DNA from: Saccoglossus kowalevskii
Lineage: Eukaryota > Hemichordata > Enteropneusta > Harrimaniidae
NCBI RefSeq assembly: GCF_000003605.2
Contig: NW_003105108.1
Span: 267,527 to 281,154 of the forward strand
DNA: 13,628 nt
Direction: 5' to 3'
The notes beneath the pieces were generated by a model. That model was not told the DNA's origin and ran no database searches. It saw only the letters and a list, made by a program, of their open reading frames with translations. Numbering within the stretch: position 1 is the stretch's first letter; each line of letters starts with the position of its first letter. Of the stretch, positions 6,104-13,628 are shown piece after piece. The position numbers and the translations under genes are program-made.

Positions 6104-9100
6104 CTGAGTATGAAAATAAATCTAGTGATTAGCAGAAAGTATTAACAAGTATTTCCCATCATTATGTAGACGATACTTCTCACGTATCTCCCAGCATTTT
6201 TACGATAATAATTATTTCCCTGGTTTCATACATTTCCCAATCATTGATGATTTTAATATCCGATTGTGCATATATCTGATTATCAACATCGTATTATATT
6301 CTCTCTCTGGTAAGTTCGTGGTCGCGTACTAGGTGATATAAAGTAAATCTGTCATCTGTATTGGTGTCCAATCATTTTTTTTTTCACCCAACTATCGACG
6401 ATTAGGATATAACAAACCACATTTACCTTGTACGGCCCCGGTGGTACAATGATACCATGTTCGTCTCCCCCAAAGAAATATACAAGATCTTTCCATGGAT
6501 AAACCTGCAAGAAAACAACATTATTTGCTCATTTAATGGAAGTAATCGCGAATCTGCGCAGCGTATTCGCACCCATTTATCTAAGAAAAATGATGATCTT
6601 GTTCAGATGATCGTTGTCATCTAGGTATCTTTTTTTATGCGGATAAAAGTGATAACATATGAAAGTATAACAAGAAAAGAGATGATTATTTCGTCCACTT
6701 GAAACATCTATTTATTTCAATATGTAACATTATTCTGGGGTACACACTAACAATAAATTTATTCATGCCGTTACAATGCAGTAATTCGGAGACACTGCAG
6801 CAGCCACGGTAACAAATATTAGAATGAGTATCCTACCTCTGGCGGACCTGAGTCCGCTCCAATAGCTTTAATTCCGGCGTCTAGAATCGCTCTCGCCATG
6901 GAGCCACCCTGTAATAACCCACACAGCATAATAATCAATAATATAGTTTTCACGCAGCAATATCCAATAAGGTTAAATATGGTATTGTAACTATACATCA
7001 ATCTGGTTGTTACAAAATATAACGCTCTCGTATTCCAGCGATGCACAGTAGTTCGTGACACTGGCTTATAAAATGTCATATAAAACGTGATTCATAATTT
7101 AGGTGTACAAAAATTTCACGTCAAGATTGAATTTATAGCGCTTTCTATTTAATTTTATACTTATATTTATTATGTTAGATTAAACAAGCGTTAGATTTGT
7201 AATAAACTTTACAAAAATAAACTGGTTTTGAAATAATGGACGGGAAGGGTAAATAGGTATTTTTTCTAATATTACCCATACCAGTAAAGCAGTTAAATCA
7301 TCTTCAAGTTCATTTTTGTTAAATTCAACAATTTGATGACGTGGTTCAATGTTTGAGTTTAAAATCTATAAAAACACTCTAGATTGTTATATTAAAAAAA
7401 GATACTTGACTCGTTGTTCTATATGTGAAATAACCGTGTTTTTTCAAGTTCTTAGATCATTAATGTGAAGTTTGATTTATCTATCAAAGCTGCTTTTTTT
7501 TAAAAATTATTATAATTATTAATTACTGGAACTGTATGGTCACCGGACCATACCCTAGTTGATTATCAAACCACTTATTGAATTCAATATGATAGTCAGT
7601 ATTATTTAAATTCCTGCATGGTTAAGGCACTATTTTTTAATTCTATTTTAACTTATATATATTTTAAATTACTTTAGCGCCACATTTAAGTGTGAAATAA
7701 ATATACTATGAATTAGTTGAAGTAAATTGAACTATACTAGTAATACTAATAAGAGTAATTTAATTGTAGTCTGAGAACCATAATTACCTGCAGGCTATGC
7801 ACGGTGGATAAAACAAATAAACTTTGTTCAAATTCGAAAAACTGTTTACCATCATCTCCAATATTTCGACAATAATCGACGTCCATAAATATATAAGAAC
7901 CACACTGGAATTCATCTAAAACTGAAGAAGATAGTAGGCACTGTTGAATGGCGCGTTTGTTGACGAACATAGGGTATAACACTGAGCAAGATAACTTAAC
8001 CGTACCTACGGACACGGCTCTTAGAAAAAAAAAATGTTCACAATCTGCTCGAATTAACCCATCCTCACTAGAAAATTAATAACGACAAACACCTTACCTC
8101 CAATTCCTCCTTCATATTTGAATGTACCCGTACCAGCGCCAGTGACGTATTTACACTCGATCCCAGCATCAGATAAATTCTAGGACATAAATAGCAATTA
8201 TGAGTATACATACATACATATGCAGTTTGGCATTGTTCTAGTACATGAGTTGTTGAACATGTATTGTGATTCCATTCAGCTGCTTTCAGTAATAATTCAA
8301 GACAAATGAACCGCAGAAATATCGAGAATATGACAAATTATATTTCATTTAATTAAAATTCATGTTATTGGTTATTATAAATATATTATTGGCGTGCATA
8401 CGGAGTACATTTGTTATGAAATATTCTTAATATATATCTGAATTTAATTGTCAAAATCAGTTGTTTTCAGCTCCCATCAAAAGAATTTCAGTGTCGAAAA
8501 CGGAAAGTCTTTATCGTAGTGCTGTATGTGAATTATCGACGAATCTTCTATGTGTCAACTCTAACCGATTCATACCATGTCACCATAAACCGAGTTGGCT
8601 TCGAAAAATATGATATTACATGAGGTTGTATGCATGCTTGTTATTTTACCTTGATAGCAATCTTTGCTATGTCCATTGCATCGTGGGAAGCAAACGAACG
8701 CATCGCGGACTCCCTGATATGTTGATTGCGTCTAAAAAAATAATGCCCATAAAATAAACAAAAAATATCGAGTTTGTCACTGTATGCGAATGTATCTTTG
8801 TATCAGAATAGTGAAGCGTAGTATTTGACATGTACCTACCCTGCATAGCATTGTAGTCCAACAAACGTGATATTTGGTAGTTCCTTTGCAAGTAATACCA
8901 ATGGCACCACTTCATCTGGTTCAACACCACACCTAAAATTTAAACAATGTGTTTATTATAATAAAAAAATATAATATCATGATCGTACTCTAAAATGTCG
9001 AACCTCTTTTTACTGACTGTGGATTTCAATCGTGGTGTTTCACAAAGAAATGTAAGTCACCTCCCCCCTAATTGAATCGTTGGTATCAAAAGTACCTGTA

Positions 9101-10637
9101 CATCTTCAGATTAACCTCAACCAATACATCGATGTTTGTTTGTTGATCTTTTGCTGCCGCAGACACCTGTCGAAGGTTTTCGATCGAATCAACGCATACT
9201 CCAATGCGAGCTTTACTGGCCAGAGACGCAAGTCGTTTCAGTTTTGTTTTCCCATATATCTAGAATCATGAAATGTTATATTTAATAAACTAAATTCGAA
9301 TATTTCGAATGTATTAAAAAAACAATTCTGTGCATCATTACTGTGTTAGAGAATACAAATTGTTCAGAGATAGTTCGGCCTGATCGTATGATTTTACAAA
9401 GGTCAACTACTTCATTTCTAAACATTACCTCGTTGGTGACAAGCACGTCTTTTATACCGCCATTGACCATCGCCTCCGCCTCAGTGACTTTTTGAACACA
9501 TACTCCAACTGCTCCACGCTGAATCTATATGACAACATACGTTTTGACAATTTAGTAACATATAAACTGTGGGAAAATGAATGAATGAATGAATGAGATG
9601 TAGTCACTTATATATTAAAACTTAATTTTAAAGACTAGTGTACACACCATTGTTTTATGCTGTGGATATTATAATTTTTTATTTTCAGAGGAACACACAT
9701 TTTAAGTGTAAGCACGAATACAAATTGATTGAAAATGTTAAGTGTTAGAACTAGCATATCACCAAACAGTTATCCATCTTTATAAAGAATGTCTTCTCAT
9801 TTTTCTGTTTTTCTGGACATAATTTGTGACTAGACAGTGAACAAATGAATTCAATACTAGAGCCGTCATGAAAAATAGTATAGGGAAATTGTTGCCCGAA
9901 GGGGGTGCAAATTAGCAAACATCTCTGTATATCTTAGGCACTCAATAGGAAATGTTATGGGGGTGAAGCGTGTGGGGGTACTTACCCGAAATTTAGGTGG
10001 GAGTCCTCTGCAGTCAGTTGCAAATTAGACCCAACACATCGACGTTGAGGGCGCATTTTGGTTAAAATTTGCCTAAATGTTTGGGGTCAAAACAGCAGCT
10101 CATGCCCGTATACTTCAACTATGGGTGTACCCCCAGACATTACATGACTAAAGACAATATGTCATTTGCCGTCTGTCATCCCAGCCCGCGACAAAAATAG
10201 CATGATTTAATGGGTTGACCATTTCCGTGGAATCAACAACAGTGGCAGGACGATTTTTTTAAAAGAATACATACGAGTGTCGGGATGGTGATAACAAAAT
10301 ACTAAGCCACGCCGGGCTATAACAGTGATATAGTCAACATATAACACAACTAGGAATCTTCCCATGCCCGTCCGAGATTTAAATGACACATCCCTTATAA
10401 TTTGATACGAAATATTACCTGCATCCTTGCTATTGCGGGACATTTGTGGCTCTTGGCGTGCGGACGCAATTTGCAACTGGGGAATTCCTTCATGAATTCT
10501 GTCATCTTATCCATGTTTCTCTCCATTTTATCAAGGTCAACAACCAGTGCTGGAGTGTCAATGTCTTCGACTTTGTCTCCAACTACACACGGTGGTCTCA
10601 AAGTTACCGTCAGTCCCTCGTCGTTCGATGCAGCCAT
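5972..10637 (-). CDS. D-threonine aldolase / D-serine dehydratase-like PLP enzyme, 10 coding exons
   Basis: Spliced join on the minus strand: 10637-10419, 9524-9429, 9259-9096, 8932-8840, 8731-8650, 8179-8098, 7921-7788, 6908-6837, 6504-6427, 6103-5972. This gives 383 aa, a normal family length. All nine introns are GT-AG and the phases agree. The family is fold-type III (alanine-racemase-like barrel) with a C-terminal metal domain. Visible landmarks: the PLP-lysine motif RPHAKSHK (Lys62 by family pattern), GAVGVC and EAE (exon 2), VEVN and RCGVEP (exons 3-4), QCY (Tyr189), phosphate-loop GAGTGT (232-237), CGSYIFMD (exon 7), DSG (309-311), GDEHG (327-331) and PGHCDP (349-354). Known members cleave D-threonine to glycine and acetaldehyde, or dehydrate D-serine or D-threo-3-hydroxyaspartate, using PLP plus a divalent metal. 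There is no signal peptide, so it is probably cytosolic. The metal motif is H-C-D (351-353), resembling bacterial D-threonine aldolases more than the HxC motif of eukaryotic D-serine dehydratases. Substrate is uncertain. The start ATG has G at -3 and +4. Confidence 0.93.
6427..6504 (-). CDS. Exon 9 (residues 315-340)
   Basis: 78 nt from TTGCAG to AAG|GTAAAT, phase 0. It encodes YFFGGDEHGII; GDEHG is a conserved family motif of the C-terminal domain. Intron 9 (6426-6104, 323 bp) follows and is featureless. Confidence 0.9.
6837..6908 (-). CDS. Exon 8 (residues 291-314)
   Basis: 72 nt from ATTACAG to GAG|GTAGGA, phase 0. It encodes ARAILDAGIKAIGADSGPPE, matching the DAG-K...DSG signature near the end of the family barrel. 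Intron 8 (6836-6505, 332 bp) follows and is featureless. Confidence 0.9.
6909..7787 (-). other. Intron 7, nothing recognised
   Basis: 879 bp, GTAATT...TTACAG, very AT-rich with many short A and T runs. No coding potential, transposon motif or strong inverted repeat was seen. Confidence 0.5.
7788..7921 (-). CDS. Exon 7 (rest of residue 246 through 290)
   Basis: 134 nt from TTCTTCAG to CTGCAG|GTAATT, ending in phase 0. It encodes EFQCGSYIFMDVDY and FEFEQSLFVLSTVHS, strongly typical of the family. A second AG six bases into the exon (TTTTAG) would remove two residues. The first gives the family-like 11-residue spacing between GTGT and EFQCGSY. Confidence 0.9.
8098..8179 (-). CDS. Exon 6 (residues 219-245 and part of 246)
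   Basis: 82 nt from GTCCTAG to GGAG|GTAAGG, ending in phase 1. It encodes the helix NLSDAGIEC and the glycine-rich GAGTGT loop that holds the PLP phosphate in this family. Confidence 0.9.
8180..8649 (-). other. Intron 5, nothing recognised
   Basis: 470 bp, GTAAAA...CCTAG, AT-rich. It contains a short (TACA)3 run at about 8207-8218 and no coding or structured signal. Confidence 0.5.
8650..8731 (-). CDS. Exon 5 (rest of residue 191 through 218)
   Basis: 82 nt from a long T-tract acceptor (TTTTTTAG) to AAG|GTAAAA, ending in phase 0. It encodes QHIRESAMRSF and a helix MDIAKIAIK, matching the region after the barrel tyrosine in the family. Confidence 0.88.
8840..8932 (-). CDS. Exon 4 (rest of residue 160 through part of 191)
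   Basis: 93 nt from TTTTAG to GCAGG|GTAGGT. It encodes CGVEP, an amphipathic helix and FVGLQCYAG, containing Tyr189, which by position corresponds to the conserved family tyrosine near the cofactor. Using the next downstream GT instead would bring an in-frame TAG, so this donor is required. Confidence 0.9.
9096..9259 (-). CDS. Exon 3 (residues 106-159 and part of 160)
   Basis: 164 nt from TTCTAG to AG|GTACTT, ending in phase 2. It encodes ARIGVCVDSIENL and VLVEVN; the Arg codon of the RCG motif is split across intron 3, which confirms both junctions. Confidence 0.9.
9429..9524 (-). CDS. Exon 2 (residues 74-105)
   Basis: 96 nt, phase 0 on both sides, between ATATAG and GTAATG. It encodes GAVGVCVQKVTEAEAM and GGIKDVLVTNE, highly typical of the family barrel. 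A second AG lies six bases into the exon (ATTCAG|CGT). The family spacing between the exon 1 end and GAVG favours the outer AG. Confidence 0.9.
9525..10418 (-). other. Intron 1, with a GC-richer block, an inverted repeat and (AATG)5
   Basis: 894 bp, GTAATA...ATATAG. The middle (about 9885-10200) is clearly richer in G and C than the flanks. It contains a 9-bp inverted repeat, TGGGGGTAC at 9973-9981 with GTACCCCCA at 10127-10135. A tetranucleotide run (AATG)5 lies at 9576-9595. The block may be an old transposable-element fragment; I do not recognise it. Confidence 0.5.
9576..9595. repeat. Tetranucleotide microsatellite (AATG)5
   Basis: Five perfect tandem copies of AATG inside intron 1 of the minus-strand gene; a short microsatellite likely to vary in length between individuals. 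Confidence 0.85.
10419..10637 (-). CDS. Exon 1 of the D-threonine-aldolase-like gene (residues 1-73)
   Basis: Starts at ATG (10637-10635) in context GCGATGG. It encodes the N-terminal strand IDTPALVVDLD and the PLP-lysine motif RPHAKSHK. The exon ends ...ATGCAG|GTAATA in phase 0. The frame reads on into the intron for only a few codons. Confidence 0.92.
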
Positions 10638-10675
10638 CGCACACTAGTGAAGCAAGCTGTAGTATTGTACTAATG

Positions 10676-10690
10676 ATATATATATATATA
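10676..10690. repeat. (AT)n microsatellite in the enzyme-gene promoter
   Basis: Fifteen bases of alternating AT, about 40-55 bp upstream of the enzyme start codon on the minus strand. It overlaps the only TATA-like sequence of that promoter. Confidence 0.8.
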
Positions 10691-10697
10691 AATCGGT
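10676..10697 (-). promoter_or_regulatory. TATA-like region upstream of the enzyme gene
   Basis: Read on the minus strand, TTTATA then an alternating AT run lies about 40-60 bp before the ATG at 10637. A start site here would leave a very short 5' leader. The run may simply be a microsatellite; a TATA-less start further upstream is equally possible. Confidence 0.25.
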
Positions 10698-11179
10698 ATA
10701 AATTAGTCAGGCACTCATCTCACACTGGGATCATAGTACTAATGGGGTTTTCATGAATGACTATATTGGCATTTGACCTGATTTCTATAAATAAGTCGAC
10801 AACGTGCAAACGCACATGCTAGTTAGCGCAAACTCTGTTACAACTGAGGTAAATAAGACACACCTACTGTAGTGGGACTGCACCAAGACAAATAACTGGA
10901 AAATACCGAGATTAGAGCACACAAATATACACGAATTAAGCAAACGTCCGCTCGCTACGTTGTAAACACAAATCACATGTCAGTTTCACCTATGACCCGG
11001 GTGAAGCACGCCCTCAAACGGCGCTCACGTGAGAAAAAAATGCATTTGTATACGAATATGCAAGCTATATTCGCCGTACCACAATATCTACGCATATATC
11101 TGAGCGAGATTTTATTGAATATTGAAGCAGTTTTGAAATGGCGTACTAACACATCAATGGTTGGTCAATGATAATAGAA
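10698..11179. other. Upstream flank of the enzyme gene
   Basis: No gene is supported. The stretch around 10930-11040 is richer in CpG and contains TTCACC...GGTGAA around a central ACCCGGGT palindrome, and a CACGTG E-box near 11026-11031. These may be promoter elements of the minus-strand gene, about 350-400 bp from its start codon. Frames here are short and unremarkable. Confidence 0.35.
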
Positions 11180-13570
11180 ATAATAATAAAGTTTTTCTGT
11201 CAGTATTATATTTCTGACAAGCCAATGGAAAGCGTTCCTCATCTTCAATTAAATTTTCGTTACCTTTTTTGCGTATTCTTTTACTGAAGTTTTTGGTTGT
11301 GTGTGTCTATTTTTCCAGAATTTTGGTTGCTAATTATAAATTCAGTAAACCATTTCCTCTCCTCGCAGTCTAGATATTCAAATATGTCTCTAACTTATAG
11401 TTTTTTAGTTAGTTTACATTTTCTGTTTAAAATAATTTCTTTTCATAAATTCTTTAAAGATTATTAAGATGTTATTGATTTGACTTTTTTGTTTTCCATT
11501 AAGAGATTCTTCTTGCATAAACTTTAGTTAGTGTTCTTGGCTGATTTATTGGTAACGGTTTCACAGTATATGAACTGTACACATGCTCCGGGCGACACTA
11601 CATGGTAACCAATGGTGTAATTTGACAACAAGCAATGCCACAGATCAGTATCCAAAACCACATAGTGGTCAAATTAATTGTATTGCATTTAAACATTTGT
11701 ATTTCATATTATTGAGGAGTTTTTGTTCTAGGTAAGCATGCTTCATCTGTGAGTTTCTTTGTGCGCAGCCAGTATTTTATTTATAGTTACTTCTGGTCTT
11801 TGCTCTTCATAGTTACCTTTATTCATTTGCAAAATGTGTTTACAAAATTTAATATTTTGTTTTCTGTTGTCGTGTTGTTAATATCTAATGCCCATATTTC
11901 TGATCCATAAATTATGTTCGATAAAAATGTTTTAGCTCAATGGCTTATCTAGAATGTGAATTGATTTGACTGCATTTACTCCCCAAATATGGCATTGCAT
12001 CATTGAAACTAGCATTTTTATTGTTCCCGTAATTGAAAGGATATTGTTGCCTAAATGTGTATGAACTAAAAATGACAACGTGTGTTTTCGACAGTACTTA
12101 TTCAGTGTATTTAACATTGTCTGCAGACTAGCCTGGATGGTGAAAATAAATGCTAGATCATCGGCATTCAGAATTTAGTTAACTATTGTATTATTTAGCA
12201 ATGAAGAATCTGTTTAAACATTGTACAAATTGTCTTTTAAATCAGTAATAAAAAGAGTGGGACTTTATCTTTCTTATAAATATGTATTATGATACTCAAA
12301 TATCTGCGAAGATATAAACTAAACTATACAATTTGACTAGTGGAATAATTTAATAATATGAACTATTTCTTTTTAAATTTCTAAACAAATGCCATCTATA
12401 CCTGGTGCTACATTAATCGTATTATTGCCTCACTGTTCTATTATCTAAATGACCATATGGCTTGTTCATTATATTTTACTGGAAATCACTGTTAACACTA
12501 ATTACATTATGTGTTACATAATAGTCCGTCCATTTAGTTGCTGTAATGAATGTTCACTCTGTTTGTCCACATCTTTCATACGGTAATGATGTTGAATTTG
12601 TTTCTTTTGGCTAATTTTACTTTTGAATAAAATGTTTGTCTAAGTTGCATATTAAATAGAATTATTTACTAATTTTGCCGACGCATAGTATCACGTTTAC
12701 TTGAATTGTATTGTTTATCAAACCATTTGAGATTCCTTTTTTTGTACATATTTTTATTGTATTTAAATTTATTAAACATGCCGGTTATTGATGCTTCTGA
12801 TAATTGAATACATTTGTATGTAGCTATAGTAAGTTATCATGGCTAAAATCTCGGAAATCTGTCGAAATAAACTGTTTAATTTAACTGTTTCATTTCCATA
12901 TTCATGGTATTAACTATAATAGGATATGTTCCTCGTTTTGTTCAGGAGTAGTGATGGGAAGCATGTGAATCCATGTACTTTAAAAGTATTTCAAATTTGA
13001 AATAAATCAATTGTTGCTATGCCACAATCTACAACACCGTTACCATTCAAGTAATAACAGGTGTACTTACCGTATATAACACCAGGTATTCTGCCAAATA
13101 AAATTCGCTTATTGCTAAGTTTACCGTGACGCAGATTAAAGTTTTTGTAATTTTTGTCCATGATAAAGCGATTTAGTTCAGTGTCAACTGTGTGATTCTG
13201 AGGTAACGGTACATGTCTTGCACTATCACTTTGGATGAAATAGGGAATTAAACCAGTCCTTGCACCCCCATAATAAGAATTGAAGCCTGTGAATTTATTC
13301 CACTTATCAATGTTTTCAACAGCTCAAAGAATGTGTCCGATTTGTTTGAATTTGATGGAGCATTAAAAACAAAACAGATGTAGAGATCCGTAGGAAGATT
13401 TGACCGAATTGATCTAATATCATCAATATTGTGTCACAATGCACAACCAAAAGTAAGAAAGGTTCGTGTAACTGTAAATTAGAATTAGTAGCACTCGACC
13501 CACAATGCCGTTTGTACCCAATCCAAATTACTCTTGTTTTGCCATGTTTCAAATGAAGACCTGACATTAT
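11180..13570 (-). pseudogene. Decayed non-LTR (LINE) retrotransposon: endonuclease and reverse transcriptase remnants
   Basis: Read on the minus strand in several frames, fragments appear in the order of a LINE ORF2. First the apurinic-type endonuclease: LYICFVFNAPSNSN and FFELL (about 13400-13310), ILIMG...ARTG (about 13280-13250, the GDFNARTG block with bases missing), GKYTCYY and VVDCGIA (about 13060-13020), and FKVHGFTCF. Next a linker KWFDKQY (about 12729-12709). Then reverse transcriptase: APGIDGI (about 12410-12385), SPTLF (about 12264), and NADDLAFIF for the YADD active-site box (12168-12142). Then YGSEIW (11909-11892), and near 11268-11187 a C-terminal IEDEE...C..Y block. Stops and frameshifts interrupt every section and the first active-site residue is Asn instead of Tyr, so it is dead. 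The clade is not assigned. The 5' end may lie beyond the window; no clear tail or target-site duplication was found. Confidence 0.85.
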
Positions 13571-13616
13571 AGCAAATTTGTCTGTACATACAGTTGCGGA
13601 TCAAGCAAAATGTAAT

Positions 13617-13628
13617 GGGGGGGGGGGG
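13617..13628. repeat. Terminal run of twelve G
   Basis: The window stops inside a pure G run. This is common where an assembly breaks at a homopolymer, so this may be a contig edge and not a biological boundary. Confidence 0.7.

Noticed and set aside
8834-8840. Alternative donor for exon 4 six bases further on (TAG|GTACAT)
   Set aside because: It would place an in-frame TAG in the exon; the GG|GTAGGT donor keeps the frame and restores a family-typical sequence.
9080-9271. Plus-strand frame of 63 codons
   Set aside because: It is the antisense of exon 3 of the minus-strand enzyme gene.
10608-10620. CAGTCCCTCGTCG, resembling a micro-hairpin arm
   Set aside because: It lies inside coding exon 1 of the enzyme gene, has no partner arm and encodes the normal N-terminus.
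10402-10756. Three overlapping plus-strand frames around 10402-10756
   Set aside because: They are antisense shadows of exon 1 and its promoter; the minus-strand reading has clear family motifs.
1-13628. CRISPR array, operon or phage-type defence system
   Set aside because: No regular spaced repeats or bacterial-style gene clusters are present; introns and a LINE show the DNA is of animal nuclear type.

Overview
The window is animal nuclear DNA, most likely from a marine invertebrate. It has an intron-rich gene with canonical GT-AG introns, a decayed non-LTR retrotransposon, long AT-rich non-coding stretches and AATAAA signals. Nothing looks prokaryotic. I cannot name the species. The D-threonine-aldolase-like gene and the style of the retrotransposon would fit amphioxus, a hemichordate or a mollusc, but this is a guess from general knowledge.

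Layout. Positions 1-2410 are mostly non-coding: a CpG-rich, hairpin-rich patch (about 95-240), a CRE palindrome next to a DR1 nuclear-receptor-type repeat (607-650), a weak candidate first exon (684-797), a TATAWAAR match (1663-1670) and a tiny hairpin insertion (1801-1840). Positions 2465-3841 (+) hold an uninterrupted 458-aa coding region for an unrecognised five-pass membrane protein, probably preceded by a 5'UTR intron ending at 2410. Positions 3842-5628 hold its probable 3'UTR, closely spaced convergent poly(A) signals and a second copy of the hairpin insertion (4953-4991).

Positions 10637 down to 5972 (-) hold a complete ten-exon gene. I reconstructed it exon by exon; every junction is GT-AG and every phase agrees. 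It encodes a 383-aa PLP-dependent, metal-dependent enzyme of the D-threonine aldolase / D-serine dehydratase (DSD1-like) family. The two genes are convergent. No common pathway is apparent; they seem merely to be neighbours.

From about 13570 down to about 11180 (-) lies a heavily mutated LINE-type retrotransposon. Endonuclease, linker, reverse transcriptase and C-terminal motifs remain in colinear order, with many stops and frameshifts. The window ends in a run of twelve G, which may be an assembly edge.

The most unusual signal is the pair of 25-26-bp palindromic hairpins, each flanked by a perfect 7-bp direct repeat whose sequence differs between the two sites. This is the signature of an extremely small inserted element with target-site duplication.
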